Shown: piece after piece, positions 26,701-36,709 of the stretch
Layout: the number at the start of each line of letters is the position of its first letter
How positions within the stretch are numbered: the first letter of the stretch is position 1
Assembly (NCBI GenBank): GCA_902612345.1
Contig: CACMDE010000004.1
Span: 17,524-81,523 of the forward strand
DNA: 64,000 nucleotides
Source: an uncultured Pelagibacteraceae bacterium
GTDB lineage: Bacteria > Pseudomonadota > Alphaproteobacteria > Pelagibacterales > Pelagibacteraceae
Direction: 5' to 3'
Made by a program: the position numbers and the translations under genes
Notes under the pieces: model-generated
Databases searched by the model: none
Told to the model about the DNA's origin: nothing
What the model saw: the letters and a program-made list of their open reading frames with translations, nothing else

Positions 26701-27906
26701 TTTATTTTTTAACCTACCATCTAATTCATCTAGGAATTGGCTGGTATTTAAAAATTTGGTAGATGCACTTAATAAAATTGCTAAATCTTTTGTCATTAAG
26801 CCATCTTCCACAGAATCGATACAAACTTTTTCTAGCGTTTCAGAAAATTTAATTAATTCATTGTTATTGTCCAATTTTCCTCTATGAGCTAAGCCTCTTG
26901 TCCAAGCAAAAATAGATGCTATAGGATTAGTTGAGGTTTCCTTTCCTTGTTGATGCATTCTATAGTGTCTAGTAACAGTACCATGTGCCGCTTCAGCTTC
27001 CATCGTTTTTCCATCTGGCGCCAATAATACACTTGTCATTAATCCTAACGAACCATATCCTTGAGCAACTGTATCTGACTGAACATCTCCATCGTAATTT
27101 TTACATGCCCATATATATTTTCCACTCCATTTCATAGCACATGCCACCATGTCATCAATCAATCGATGTTCATAAGTAATTTTATTTTTTTCAAATTCTT
27201 CTCTAAATTCCTCTTTAAATACTTTTTCAAAAATATCCTTAAACCTTCCATCATATTTTTTTAAAATTGTGTTTTTAGTAGATAGGTATACTGGCCATTT
27301 TTTAATTAATCCATAATTTAGACAAGACCTAGCAAAATCTTCTATAGATTTGTCCAAATTATACATAGATAGAGCAACACCAGGCCCATTAAAATCAAAT
27401 ACTTCAAATTTTTTTTCATCTTTACCATCTGTTGAAGTCCACTTAAGTTCTAATTTACCTTTTCCAGGTACTAAAAAGTCAGTTGCTCTGTATTGATCTC
27501 CAAAAGCATGTCTACCAATAACAACAGGATCAGTCCATGAGGGAACAAGTTTTGGAATATTTTTACAAATTATTGGTTCTCTAAATACTGTTCCACCAAT
27601 AATATTTCTTATTGTTCCATTGGGCGATCGCCACATTTTTTTTAATTTAAATTCTTTTACTCTGGCTTCGTCTGGTGTAATTGTTGCACACTTAATTCCA
27701 ACACCAATTTTTTTTATAGCATTAGCACTATCAACAGTAATTTGATCGTTTGTTTTATCTCTACTTTCCATGCCAAGATCGTAATATTCGATACCAATGT
27801 CTAGATAAGGAAGGATCAGTTTATTCTTAATAAATTCCCAAATAACTCGGGTCATTTCATCGCCATCTAATTCGACGACAGGGTTTTTGACCTTAATTTT
27901 GCTCAT
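26692..27906 (-). CDS. icd: NADP-dependent isocitrate dehydrogenase, eukaryote-like type
   Basis: The 404-aa protein begins [18 protein letters not shown] and contains [59 protein letters not shown] and [33 protein letters not shown]. This is the dimeric type II IDH common in alphaproteobacteria and mitochondria. It makes 2-oxoglutarate and NADPH in the TCA cycle. The start is the first ATG of the frame; the gene is divergent from psd by 68 bp. Confidence 0.97.
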   Translation of the reverse strand: MSKIKVKNPVVELDGDEMTRVIWEFIKNKLILPYLDIGIEYYDLGMESRDKTNDQITVDSANAIKKIGVGIKCATITPDEARVKEFKLKKMWRSPNGTIRNIIGGTVFREPIICKNIPKLVPSWTDPVVIGRHAFGDQYRATDFLVPGKGKLELKWTSTDGKDEKKFEVFDFNGPGVALSMYNLDKSIEDFARSCLNYGLIKKWPVYLSTKNTILKKYDGRFKDIFEKVFKEEFREEFEKNKITYEHRLIDDMVACAMKWSGKYIWACKNYDGDVQSDTVAQGYGSLGLMTSVLLAPDGKTMEAEAAHGTVTRHYRMHQQGKETSTNPIASIFAWTRGLAHRGKLDNNNELIKFSETLEKVCIDSVEDGLMTKDLAILLSASTKFLNTSQFLDELDGRLKNKLN

Positions 27907-27974
27907 ATTTTAGGTATATCTTTTAATAGACAGTGATTTATATACATGTTTAAAAAAAATTAGCAATAAAGGTT

Positions 27975-28622
27975 ATGATTAGTAAAGTCTTTCCAAAAAT
28001 ACACGCTGAGGGATATAAGTTTATAGTTATATTCGGATTAGTGACATTGGTATTATATTTTATTAGTTCTTTTCTAGGATTAATAGGTTTAGTGTTAACT
28101 ATCTGGTGTTATTATTTCTTTAGAGACCCAGAAAGAAAATCAATTAATAGCGAAGATTATCTTGTTAGCCCAGCTGATGGTGAGATAATAAAAGTTGAAG
28201 AAGTTAATGGACCAAAAGAATTAGGTTTAGAAAATAAAAAAATGACAAAAATTAGTGTTTTCATGAATGTATTTGATTGTCATGTAAATAGATCTCCATG
28301 TTCTGGTTCAATTTCAGAAATAAATTATGTAGCAGGAAAATTTATTAATGCTTCTATGGATAAAGCTAGCGAAGATAATGAAAGATGTTACTACAAAATT
28401 AAAAACTCTTTTGGTGAGGATGTAATTGTAGTTCAAATAGCGGGTCTAATTGCGAGAAGAATTGTGACTGAATGTTCTAAGGATGATGTTATTCAGCAAG
28501 GATCAAGAATTGGCATGATTAGATTTGGAAGTAGAGCAGATATATATTTTGAGAATTATAAACCTCTTGTTAAGTTAGAGCAAAGATCGTTAGCAGGAGA
28601 AACATTGCTAGCAAAAAGATAA
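27975..28622 (+). CDS. psd: Phosphatidylserine decarboxylase proenzyme (short type)
   Basis: The 215-aa protein has N-terminal membrane helices, WCYYFFRDPER, SPADGEIIKV, VFMNVFDCHVNRSPCSG and IGMIRFGSRADIYF. The GS pair in RFGSR is the self-cleavage site that forms the pyruvoyl group in this short (archaeal-type) Psd. It makes phosphatidylethanolamine. It is directly followed by pssA with no gap, so the two steps of PE synthesis are one unit. Confidence 0.93.
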   Translation: MISKVFPKIHAEGYKFIVIFGLVTLVLYFISSFLGLIGLVLTIWCYYFFRDPERKSINSEDYLVSPADGEIIKVEEVNGPKELGLENKKMTKISVFMNVFDCHVNRSPCSGSISEINYVAGKFINASMDKASEDNERCYYKIKNSFGEDVIVVQIAGLIARRIVTECSKDDVIQQGSRIGMIRFGSRADIYFENYKPLVKLEQRSLAGETLLAKR

Positions 28623-29417
28623 ATGGAAACAAAAAAAAATTTTAAAATTATACCACCAAGAAATCCAAGAGTATTATTACCTAATATTTTTACTTTAGTA
28701 GGTGTTTGTATTGGACTTACATCAATTAAATTTGCTTTTGATGGCAGATTTGAAATGGCAGTTATAGCAATTATTGTTGCAGGTATCATTGATGGCTTAG
28801 ATGGAAGAATCGCAAGATTAATTGGTGGAGCATCAAAAGTTGGAAAAGAATTAGACTCACTTACAGATGTAATTAGTTTTGGTGTTGCGCCCGCATTTAT
28901 TATGTATTTTTTTGTTATGAAAGATTTGGGGAGAGTAGGTTGGTTAATTTCATTAATTTATGTTATTTGTGTAGCATTGAGGCTAGCAAGATTTAATGTA
29001 AGTTCCAATGCAGGACCATCCTGGAAAGATAATTTTTTTGAAGGGGTGCCCTCACCAGCAGGAGGCATTTTAGTTTTAATACCATTAATATATAGTTTTA
29101 GTGAAATTCAATTTTTTAACTTAAATTATAATATATTCGTTCCAATTTTATTTTTAACTATATCTGTGCTTTTAATAAGTAAAATTCCAACATATTCACT
29201 AAAGAAAATTGTAGTTAAAAGAAGTATCACAATATTTTTATTGTTTGGTATAGTATTGTTTTTTGGCTTACTGCTTATCTTTACATTTAACACTATTTTA
29301 ATTTCAGCTTTAATATATCTTTTGATTATACCTATAAGTTCAATGCATTATCTTTCATTAAAGAAAAAATTTTCGACACAATTTGATGATAGTGATGATC
29401 ATGAAGATATACTTTAA
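28623..29417 (+). CDS. pssA: CDP-diacylglycerol-serine O-phosphatidyltransferase
   Basis: The 264-aa membrane protein shows the CDP-alcohol phosphatidyltransferase signature D-G-x2-A-R-x8-G-x3-D-x3-D as DGRIARLIGG...GKELDSLTD. It makes phosphatidylserine, the substrate of the adjacent Psd. About eight hydrophobic segments follow. It ends in an ATGA overlap with the GT8-like gene. Confidence 0.94.
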   Translation: METKKNFKIIPPRNPRVLLPNIFTLVGVCIGLTSIKFAFDGRFEMAVIAIIVAGIIDGLDGRIARLIGGASKVGKELDSLTDVISFGVAPAFIMYFFVMKDLGRVGWLISLIYVICVALRLARFNVSSNAGPSWKDNFFEGVPSPAGGILVLIPLIYSFSEIQFFNLNYNIFVPILFLTISVLLISKIPTYSLKKIVVKRSITIFLLFGIVLFFGLLLIFTFNTILISALIYLLIIPISSMHYLSLKKKFSTQFDDSDDHEDIL

Positions 29418-30331
29418 TGAAAGAAAATACGATAGTTTCACTAGCCGATTCAAATTATTTTGAACTTTTAAATGAATTAATTGATTCAATTAAAAAATTT
29501 GATCAATCAAAATCTATTGCTATTTGTATACTTGATGCTGGACTAACAGAAGAACAAAAAAAAATATTGTCAGTAAAAGTTGATGAAATAAAAAATGCAG
29601 AATGGGATATTGAAGTACCCGGATTTAAAGTTAGAGGAAAAGAATGGTTAAAAAGCCAAGTTTCAAGAGCTTTTCTGCCTAATTATTTCCCAAAGTATAA
29701 AAAGTATTTATGGATTGATTGCGATGCTTGGGTTCAAGAGTGGTCATCAGTTGAACTATATTTTAAAGCATGTAGAGAGGGCAAACTTGGTATTACTCAA
29801 ACTATGGCTCCTGGTTATAGAATAATGTCAAAAGTAAAATGGCTCTTTGGCAAATTAGCAGTAATAAAATCTCAAAACTTTAAGCATGCTATTAGTTCTA
29901 AAATTGGAATTGAAAAAGCTAGAAAATTAGCTTTCGCCCCCCATATTAACATTGGTGTCTTTTCTTTAGAAAAAGATTCAAAATGTTGGGGTGTTTGGCA
30001 GGAAAATTTAAAACAAACTTTAAGTGCGGGTCAAATATTTGGTTCTGAAGGATTGGCAATAAATATGAGTGTTTATATAGATAAAGTTGAAACAGAATTT
30101 TTGCCTATAAACTGTAATTGGATTGCTAGTAATTTACTGCCAAAATTTGATGAAAATAAAAGTAAATTTGTAGAACCATTTCTACCCAATCTTCCAATAG
30201 GAATAATGCATCTTGCAGCTGGTATTTGGAGCGATGGAAAAGATATGAGAATAGACAAGTCTGTCAAAGTAGATATCGTAACATTGGGTAAAAATAAAGT
30301 GTCAAAAAGTCTAAGGTATTTGTCTAATTGA
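29417..30331 (+). CDS. Putative GT-A fold glycosyltransferase, GT8-like
   Basis: I do not recognise a named family for this 304-aa soluble protein. The opening NTIVSLADSNYFELLNELIDSIKKF and the YKKYLWIDCDAWVQEW motif, with a D-x-D in a hydrophobic strand, look like family 8 or related GT-A glycosyltransferases. FAPHINIGVFSL and the late LPIGIMHLAAG with a histidine would fit the metal and donor region. It overlaps pssA by 1 bp and rlmE by 4 bp, so it is part of that transcript. Lipid glycosylation is a possible but unproven role. Confidence 0.55.
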   Translation: MKENTIVSLADSNYFELLNELIDSIKKFDQSKSIAICILDAGLTEEQKKILSVKVDEIKNAEWDIEVPGFKVRGKEWLKSQVSRAFLPNYFPKYKKYLWIDCDAWVQEWSSVELYFKACREGKLGITQTMAPGYRIMSKVKWLFGKLAVIKSQNFKHAISSKIGIEKARKLAFAPHINIGVFSLEKDSKCWGVWQENLKQTLSAGQIFGSEGLAINMSVYIDKVETEFLPINCNWIASNLLPKFDENKSKFVEPFLPNLPIGIMHLAAGIWSDGKDMRIDKSVKVDIVTLGKNKVSKSLRYLSN

Positions 30332-30939
30332 AAAAAAACAAAATATCAAAAGAGTGGATCAATCGACAACACAGAGATATTTACGTTAAAAAATCAAAAC
30401 AGGAAGGTTTTAGGTCAAGAGCAGTTTATAAATTACAAGAAATCAACGATAAACATAAAGTTCTTAAAAATGGTTTATCAGTAATTGATTTAGGAGCTGC
30501 ACCAGGAGGATGGTCACAATTTGTAATTCAGAAATATAAAAAATGTAAACTGCTGTCTATAGATTTAAAAGAAATGGAGCCAATTGGTAATTCATATCAA
30601 ATTATTGGAGATTTTAATGAAGAAAGTGCAAAAGAAAAAATTATAACTTATTTCAATGAAAAAGTTGATCTTGTGATGTCTGACATGGCTGTAAATACTT
30701 CAGGAAATAAAAATTTAGACTCTGTTGTCACAGGTGAATTATGTTTAGAGGCTTTAAGATTTGCTAAAGACCAACTTAAACCAAGCGGTTCTTTTGTATC
30801 AAAAATATTCATGGGATCTACATTTAATGAAATTTTAGGTGAGGCAAAATTGACCTTTAAAGAAATAAATATTTATAAACCACCATCAAGCAGAAAAGAG
30901 TCAAAAGAAAGTTTCATAATTTGTAAAAAATTAAGATAG
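30328..30939 (+). CDS. rlmE: 23S rRNA 2'-O-ribose methyltransferase RlmE (FtsJ/RrmJ)
   Basis: The 203-aa protein has the FtsJ core SRAVYKLQEIND, VIDLGAAPGGWSQFV, DLVMSDMAVNTSGN and FVSKIFMG, giving the K-D-K-E catalytic tetrad, and ends SRKESKESFIICKKLR. It methylates U2552 in the 23S rRNA A-loop. Translation begins at a TTG overlapping the previous stop. The N-terminal INRQHRDIYVKKSKQEGFRSRA is typical of alphaproteobacterial RlmE. Confidence 0.95.
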   Translation: MKKNKISKEWINRQHRDIYVKKSKQEGFRSRAVYKLQEINDKHKVLKNGLSVIDLGAAPGGWSQFVIQKYKKCKLLSIDLKEMEPIGNSYQIIGDFNEESAKEKIITYFNEKVDLVMSDMAVNTSGNKNLDSVVTGELCLEALRFAKDQLKPSGSFVSKIFMGSTFNEILGEAKLTFKEINIYKPPSSRKESKESFIICKKLR

Positions 30940-30977
30940 ACCACTTTTATTTATAAAAGAATCGTATATAAAAGATT

Positions 30978-32042
30978 ATGGATCCTATCAAAGAAGCACT
31001 TACATTTGACGATGTAACACTAGCCCCCAAATATTCTGAGGTCCTGCCGTCTGATGTTAATACCAGTATAAAACTTACTAAAAATATTAAACTTAAAGTT
31101 CCATTATTATCTTCAGCAATGGATACTGTCACAGAATCAAAAATGTGTATTGCGATAGCGAAGGCCGGCGGAATAGGAGTTATTCATAGAAATTTAGATA
31201 TAATGACACAAGTAGCTGAAATAAGAAAAGTTAAAAAACATAAATTATTAGTGGGTGCCGCTGTTGGAGCTGGGATAAATGAATTTGAGAGAGCAAAAAA
31301 AGTTTTAAAAGAAAATATTGATTTGATTGTCGTTGATACAGCTCATGGACATACAAAAAAAGTTGCAGACATAATAAAAAAAATAAAAAAAATTAAACCT
31401 AAAAAAACTGCATTATGTGCGGGTAATATTGCAACTGCAGAAGCCGCAAAATTTTTAATTAAATTAGGTGTTGATATTATAAAAGTTGGTATTGGACCAG
31501 GATCAATTTGTACAACAAGATTAGTTGCAGGAATTGGCGTTCCACAGTTAAGTGCAATTTTAAATGTAAGAAGTGGTTTAAAAAAAAGAAAAACAGTAAT
31601 AATCGCTGATGGTGGAATTAAGTTTTCAGGTGATATTGCAAAAGCCTTATCTGCTGGTGCAGATGCTGTAATGATAGGGTCCTTGTTTGCAGGTACAGAT
31701 GAGGCGCCAGGGAAGGTTATTAAAAAGAATGGAAAATTATTTAAAAGTTTTAGAGGTATGGGGTCTATTGGAGCAATGAATAAAGGTTCAGCTGATCGAT
31801 ATTTTCAAAAAAAACAAAATGATAGTTCAAAATATGTTCCTGAGGGAGTTGAAGGTTTTATAAAATATAAAGGGTCAGTTTTAAAAATTATCTACAAATT
31901 AGTTGGAGGGTTGAGATCATCCATGGGTTATTTAGGTTGTAAACAAATAAAGAATCTTAAAAATAAACCAAAATTTGTTAAAATAACGAAAGCTGGTTTT
32001 TACGAAAGTATGGTACATAATATTGATAAAGTAATTAGATAA
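30978..32042 (+). CDS. guaB: IMP dehydrogenase lacking the CBS (Bateman) domain
   Basis: This 354-aa enzyme is about 130 residues shorter than typical IMPDH. The catalytic barrel is complete: ALTFDDVTLAPKYSEVLPSD, SSAMDTVTE, DTAHGH, the cysteine loop GIGPGSICTT (C178), IADGGIKFSGDIAKAL, FRGMGSIGAM and the flap PEGVEG. At residues 71-95, RNLDIMTQVAEIRKVKKHKLLVGAAVG runs straight through where two CBS domains are normally inserted, so the regulatory domain is cleanly missing. It makes XMP for GMP synthesis. CBS-less IMPDHs are known in a few other organisms. guaA lies one gene downstream. Confidence 0.96.
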   Translation: MDPIKEALTFDDVTLAPKYSEVLPSDVNTSIKLTKNIKLKVPLLSSAMDTVTESKMCIAIAKAGGIGVIHRNLDIMTQVAEIRKVKKHKLLVGAAVGAGINEFERAKKVLKENIDLIVVDTAHGHTKKVADIIKKIKKIKPKKTALCAGNIATAEAAKFLIKLGVDIIKVGIGPGSICTTRLVAGIGVPQLSAILNVRSGLKKRKTVIIADGGIKFSGDIAKALSAGADAVMIGSLFAGTDEAPGKVIKKNGKLFKSFRGMGSIGAMNKGSADRYFQKKQNDSSKYVPEGVEGFIKYKGSVLKIIYKLVGGLRSSMGYLGCKQIKNLKNKPKFVKITKAGFYESMVHNIDKVIR

Positions 32043-32474
32043 ATGATAAAAAATTTTTTTATAACATTAATATTAGGTTTATTCCTAATTAGTAATTCAT
32101 ATTCAAAAGGAAGTTTTTATAATGAGGCTAAAAAACTTTTTGATAAGGAAAAATATGAGGAGTCAAAATTTTTATTTCAAAGAAATATTGTTTTTAATCC
32201 AAAAGAAGCTGCATCATATTTATATTTAGCTAAAATTTTCAAAATAGAGGAAAATCTTAAAGAAGAAGAAAAAAATCTAAATACAACTCTTTTGTTGGAT
32301 CCAAAGAACGAAGAGGCTATTTATCTTTTAATGGATATTGAAATAGAGAGATCAAATTTTGCTAAAGTAAAAGATCTAAAAGAAAATTTTGAAAAAGTAT
32401 GTTCAAAATTGTGTCCAAAAATTTCTTCTATAAATGAGAAATTGAAAAATTTTGATACACAAAATGAATCTTAA
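32043..32474 (+). CDS. Small exported TPR-like protein between guaB and guaA
   Basis: The 143-aa protein has a signal-peptide-like start ([17 protein letters not shown]) and then TPR-like helices: [42 protein letters not shown] and further pairs. It starts directly after guaB and overlaps guaA by 11 bp, so it is co-transcribed with purine genes without an obvious functional link. No specific function is recognised. Confidence 0.6.
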   Translation: MIKNFFITLILGLFLISNSYSKGSFYNEAKKLFDKEKYEESKFLFQRNIVFNPKEAASYLYLAKIFKIEENLKEEEKNLNTTLLLDPKNEEAIYLLMDIEIERSNFAKVKDLKENFEKVCSKLCPKISSINEKLKNFDTQNES

Positions 32475-34026
32475 AGACGACCTGTCTAAAATCTTGATCA
32501 TAGATTTTGGTTCACAATTTACACAACTTATTGCTAGAAGAGTAAGGGAATTTGGTATTTATTCTGAAATCATTAGTCATAAAAAAATAAGTTCAAAACT
32601 AGATAAAAATCGTATAAGTGGAATAATTTTATCTGGAGGTCCTTTAAACGTTTACCAATCGAAAAAAGTAAAATTTAACAAAGCAATATTTAAATGGAAC
32701 AAGCCAATCCTTGGAATTTGTTTCGGACATCAAGTAATTTCAAAAGAACTTGGAGGGAAAGTCAAACAAGCTAAATATAGAGAGTTTGGTTTAGCAAAGC
32801 TAAAAAGATTAAATAAAAGCAAGCTGGTAAATAATTTTTTTAACAAAAGTGGAATAAATAATGTCTGGATGAGTCATGCTGATGAAGTTACAAAATTAGC
32901 AAAAGGATTTAGAGTTATTGCAGAAACAAACACATCGAAGTTTTCAATAATAGAAAATAAGTTAAAAAATTTTTATGGAATTCAATTTCATCCAGAGGTA
33001 TCGCATACAGAAAAGGGGAAAGTCATAATCAAAAATTTTATTTTTTCTATTTGTAAAATGAAAAGAAATTGGACATCAAAAAATCAAAAACATATATTAA
33101 TTAAAGAAGTAAAACAAAAGATAGGAAAATCAAAAGTTATTTGCGCTTTATCTGGAGGGGTTGATAGTAGCGTAGTTGCTAAGTTAATTCATAACGCTAT
33201 AGGCAAGCAACTTACGTGTATTTTTGTAAATACAGGTTTATTAAGAAAAAATGAAGAATTAGAAGTTGTAAAAACATTTAAGAAGAAATTTAAAATTAAT
33301 TTAATTTATGTTGATGCTAAAAAATTATTTTTAAATAAACTAAAAAATATTAAAGATCCTGAAAAAAAAAGGAAGATCATTGGAAATTTATTTATTAAGA
33401 TTTTTGAAAAATATGCGAAAAAAATTAAAAATGTTAACTTTTTAGCTCAAGGAACTCTTTACCCAGATTTAATTGAAAGTAAATCAGTAACGGGAAGTCA
33501 AACATCTAAAATTAAATCCCATCATAATGTTGGTGGATTGCCAAAAAAAATGAAACTAAAATTGGTTGAACCTTTGAAACTCTTATTTAAAGACGAAGTG
33601 AGAAAATTAGGTTTAGAGCTTAAACTGTCAAAAGAAATTGTATTAAGGCATCCTTTTCCTGGTCCAGGCTTAGCGATAAGAATGCCAGGTGAGATTACAG
33701 AAAATAAAATTAATATTTTGAAGGAAGCGGATAGTATTTTCATAAATTCTTTGAGAGAGTACAAATTATATAACAAGATATGGCAAGCTTATGCAGCGAT
33801 TCTCCCAGTTAAAACAGTTGGTGTGATGGGTGATAATCGAACCTATGAATTTATGTGCTTACTAAGAGCTATAACATCAGAAGATGGTATGACAGCTGAC
33901 TTTTTTAATTTTTCAAAAGATTTTATGCAGCTTGTTTCAAATAAAATAATTAATAATATAAAAGGTATTAATAGAGTGGTCTACGATATAACTTCTAAAC
34001 CACCAAGTACAATAGAATTAGAATAA
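32464..34026 (+). CDS. guaA: GMP synthase (glutamine-hydrolysing)
   Basis: From the ATG at 32464 the protein is 520 aa; the TTG at 32452 in the ORF track is less likely. The glutaminase domain has GICFGHQ and [12 protein letters not shown] (Cys-His-Glu triad), the synthetase has the PP-loop [12 protein letters not shown], and the C-terminal dimer domain ends [17 protein letters not shown]. It converts XMP to GMP. It follows the TPR gene and overlaps panB by 1 base. Confidence 0.97.
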   Translation: MNLKDDLSKILIIDFGSQFTQLIARRVREFGIYSEIISHKKISSKLDKNRISGIILSGGPLNVYQSKKVKFNKAIFKWNKPILGICFGHQVISKELGGKVKQAKYREFGLAKLKRLNKSKLVNNFFNKSGINNVWMSHADEVTKLAKGFRVIAETNTSKFSIIENKLKNFYGIQFHPEVSHTEKGKVIIKNFIFSICKMKRNWTSKNQKHILIKEVKQKIGKSKVICALSGGVDSSVVAKLIHNAIGKQLTCIFVNTGLLRKNEELEVVKTFKKKFKINLIYVDAKKLFLNKLKNIKDPEKKRKIIGNLFIKIFEKYAKKIKNVNFLAQGTLYPDLIESKSVTGSQTSKIKSHHNVGGLPKKMKLKLVEPLKLLFKDEVRKLGLELKLSKEIVLRHPFPGPGLAIRMPGEITENKINILKEADSIFINSLREYKLYNKIWQAYAAILPVKTVGVMGDNRTYEFMCLLRAITSEDGMTADFFNFSKDFMQLVSNKIINNIKGINRVVYDITSKPPSTIELE

Positions 34027-34802
34027 TGAAAAATAAAATAAAAAAAATAATTGAAAAAAAAAGTAAATCTAAAATAGTATGCTTAACAGCTTATTCAAAA
34101 AATATTGCTCAAATATTAGATAATCATGCAGATATTGTTTTAGTGGGAGACTCACTTGGATCAGTTCTTTATAATTATGATACTACTAGAAAAGTAAATT
34201 TAAAAATGATGATTGAGCATACAAAAAGTGTAAGAATGGGTATCAAAAAAAGTCTTTTAGTAATCGATCTTCCTTACAAAACTTATCGAAACAAATCAGA
34301 AGCTCTAAAAAATTCTAAAATAGCATTAAAAGAAACAAAATGTGATGCTGTAAAGATTGAGGGAGGAGCTAGAGTCAAAGAAATAGTTCATCATTTAGTA
34401 AAAAATAAAATACCAGTATTAGGGCATATAGGCATTACTCCACAAACTGTTAAAGGAAAGTTCAAGTCAAAAGGTAGGAGTGAAATAGAAAAGAACAAAT
34501 TAATAAGGGATGCGCGTGCATTAGAGGATAGTGGCGCCTTCGGTATAGTTTTAGAATGTGTTTATAGTGATATATCAAAAAAAATTACAAATTTAATTAA
34601 TATCCCAACAATTGGAATAGGCGCTTCAGTAAATTGTGATGGTCAAGTTTTGGTAACTGATGATATTTTGGGATTAACTAACGCCAAAATTAAGTTTGTA
34701 AAAAAATATACAAATATTAAAAAGGTAATTAAATCTGCTGTATTGAAGTTTAAAAAGGAAGTAAAATCAAGCAAGTATCCAACAAAAAGATATTCATATT
34801 AG
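34026..34802 (+). CDS. panB: 3-methyl-2-oxobutanoate hydroxymethyltransferase
   Basis: The 258-aa enzyme shows PanB motifs VCLTAYSKNIAQILD, ADIVLVGDSLGSVLY, CDAVKIEGGA, PVLGHIGITPQTV and TIGIGAS. It uses methylene-tetrahydrofolate to make ketopantoate, the first step of pantothenate synthesis. panC and panE are not in this window. It is translationally coupled to guaA and shares its stop region with the TerC-family gene on the opposite strand. Confidence 0.94.
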   Translation: MKNKIKKIIEKKSKSKIVCLTAYSKNIAQILDNHADIVLVGDSLGSVLYNYDTTRKVNLKMMIEHTKSVRMGIKKSLLVIDLPYKTYRNKSEALKNSKIALKETKCDAVKIEGGARVKEIVHHLVKNKIPVLGHIGITPQTVKGKFKSKGRSEIEKNKLIRDARALEDSGAFGIVLECVYSDISKKITNLINIPTIGIGASVNCDGQVLVTDDILGLTNAKIKFVKKYTNIKKVIKSAVLKFKKEVKSSKYPTKRYSY

Positions 34803-35410
34803 AAGTATTTTAAAAATTGCTCATTTATTTTCAATATCTCTAGATCTGCAAGTCCACCTATTACTAACTGCAAAGCTACAATTAAAATAAAACCAAGACC
34901 CACATATGCGATCCATAAATGTTTTTGAATATAATTTGCTAAATATGTAGCTAGAGCACCTGTTAATATTACAGATAATACAAGACCAAATATCATGTAT
35001 TCAAAATTACCTTTAGACGCTCCAACTACCCCAATTACGTTATCAAAGCTAATCGTAATATCAGCAAATAAAACTTTATATACACTTTGAATGTAAGAAG
35101 GCTCATTAGATTTTTTAGTTGGAGACTTAATTTTTTTTATCTCAAATAAGTCTTTTCTTAAGTCGTTTACAATCCAAATTAAAAGTAATCCACCTAGAAT
35201 TTTAATAAAATAAAATTTAAATAAATAAGTAGCAAATAAAGCAAACAAAATTTTAAAGATTAATGCTCCACCAACTCCCCACAAAATTATTTGTCTTCTA
35301 TTTTTGGGAACAAAATTTGCGGCAATTAATCCAATTATGATTGCATTATCAGCAGCTAAAATTATATCTATAAATATAATTTGTGTAATTATAACAAGTT
35401 CTTCAACCAA
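34799..35410 (-). CDS. TerC-family integral membrane protein
   Basis: The 203-aa protein has about seven helices and the TerC hallmarks FIDIILAADNAIIIGLIAA and FADITISFDNVIGVVGAS, each with acidic residues inside helices that likely bind or move a metal ion. TerC-family (YjbE/YkoY) proteins are linked to Mn2+ or Ca2+ export and metalation of secreted proteins. Here it precedes no recognisable partner; the TPR gene lies 9 bp upstream on the same strand. Confidence 0.88.
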   Translation of the reverse strand: MVEELVIITQIIFIDIILAADNAIIIGLIAANFVPKNRRQIILWGVGGALIFKILFALFATYLFKFYFIKILGGLLLIWIVNDLRKDLFEIKKIKSPTKKSNEPSYIQSVYKVLFADITISFDNVIGVVGASKGNFEYMIFGLVLSVILTGALATYLANYIQKHLWIAYVGLGFILIVALQLVIGGLADLEILKINEQFLKYF

Positions 35411-35419
35411 AGTTCTTTA

Positions 35420-35905
35420 TTAATACTTAGATTTTTTCTTTCCTTCAATAATTTCTTTGAGTTCTTCAAATTCTTTACAATTACAATTTTTCAGTATATT
35501 CAGACGTTTTTTGGCTAGTTCCATTCTTCCCGTTGCAACATATAATTCTCCCAAGTATTCATTAATTCCAATATGATTGGGTTCTATTGCAAGACCTTCT
35601 AAATAATATTTTTCTCCAGTTTCAAAATCACCAAGTTTCCTTGTAGTAAAACCTAAATAATTTAAAGTGTCTGCTTTGTTAGGAATTTCTGCATTTGATG
35701 CAATTAAAAGTTTTTGCGCCTTTTGATATCTTTTTTGAGCTTTATCAGTTTTACCTTTTTCCTCATATTTTTTTGCTTGCTTTACATATTTAATAGCTTT
35801 TTCATAATCAGTTTTCGTAGTACTGCTGTCACTACTAGAACCAGCTGAAAAAGAAGGTTGAATAAATGTTAAAACGAGCAAACTTGCTATTAATAAATTT
35901 TTCAT
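35420..35905 (-). CDS. Exported TPR-repeat protein
   Basis: The 161-aa protein has a signal peptide (MKNLLIASLLVLTFIQPSFSAG), a serine/lysine-rich linker, and three TPR-like helix pairs, the clearest being ADTLNYLGFTTRKLGDFETGEKYYLEGLAIEPNHIGINEYLGELY (quoted in part only as family pattern: N-Y-L-G-F...L-x-I-x-P). It overlaps pxpA by 4 bp, so it is expressed with it. The likely role is protein-protein binding in the periplasm; no specific function is recognised. Confidence 0.65.
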   Translation of the reverse strand: MKNLLIASLLVLTFIQPSFSAGSSSDSSTTKTDYEKAIKYVKQAKKYEEKGKTDKAQKRYQKAQKLLIASNAEIPNKADTLNYLGFTTRKLGDFETGEKYYLEGLAIEPNHIGINEYLGELYVATGRMELAKKRLNILKNCNCKEFEELKEIIEGKKKSKY

Positions 35906-36681
35906 AATTGTTTAAATTTCTCCATCTTGTTTAATGGTTTAAGTATTAATCCATTTTTAACTAAATTATCTTTAATAGACTTTGCAGTCTCTAATGAACT
36001 AATATTGTCTCCATGTATACATATAGAGTCTATTTCACAAGGTATCTGCTTCCCGGAGAGACAATTTATCGCTTGGTTTTTAACCATACTTAAAACATGC
36101 TTTTTGGCTTGCTCTGGGTCTGTAATTAAGGCATTTGGGTTAGATCTTGATACAAGATTCCCATTGTCCTCGTAATTTCTATCTGCAAATATTTCACAAG
36201 CTATTTTCATATTTAGTTTTTTTGCAGCTGTTTCCATTTTAGACCCAGTCGGGACAAGATAAATTATATTTTTACCAATTTCATTTACCGCTTTAGCCAA
36301 AACTAAAGCTAACTCCAAGTCCTCACAGGCCATATTATTTAATGCACCATGAGGTTTAATATGCGTCACGTTTTCATTATGTTTAAATGCAATTCTTTGA
36401 AGTATTTCATATTGATCAATTATTAATTTTCTTATTTCAGAAGAAGATAAATTCATTCTTTTTCTGCCAAAGTTTTCTGGATCATTAAATGATGGATGTG
36501 CACCAATACTAACATTATTTTCTTTTGATATTTTTACAACCTGATCCATAGTTTCCTCATCACCAGCATGATACCCGCAAGCTACACTAGCAGAATTGAC
36601 AATACCTAAAAGAAAGGGATCATTTTCGTTATTATGGAGCTTCGATTTTTCTCCTAAATCACAGTTGATATTAATTTCCAT
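35902..36681 (-). CDS. pxpA: 5-oxoprolinase subunit A (LamB/YcsF family)
   Basis: The 259-aa protein has the family opening INCDLGEKSKL, SASVACGYHAGDEETMDQV, GAHPSFNDPENFGRK, THIKPHGALNN and SICIHGDNISS. With PxpB and PxpC it opens 5-oxoproline to glutamate using ATP. It is divergent from pxpB, 28 bp between starts, so one short region must hold both promoters. 5-oxoproline forms spontaneously from glutamine and glutathione intermediates, and gshA/gshB lie 20 kb downstream. Confidence 0.93.
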   Translation of the reverse strand: MEININCDLGEKSKLHNNENDPFLLGIVNSASVACGYHAGDEETMDQVVKISKENNVSIGAHPSFNDPENFGRKRMNLSSSEIRKLIIDQYEILQRIAFKHNENVTHIKPHGALNNMACEDLELALVLAKAVNEIGKNIIYLVPTGSKMETAAKKLNMKIACEIFADRNYEDNGNLVSRSNPNALITDPEQAKKHVLSMVKNQAINCLSGKQIPCEIDSICIHGDNISSLETAKSIKDNLVKNGLILKPLNKMEKFKQL

Positions 36682-36709
36682 AGCTTTTAAAAATTCATTA
36701 TAACATAGG

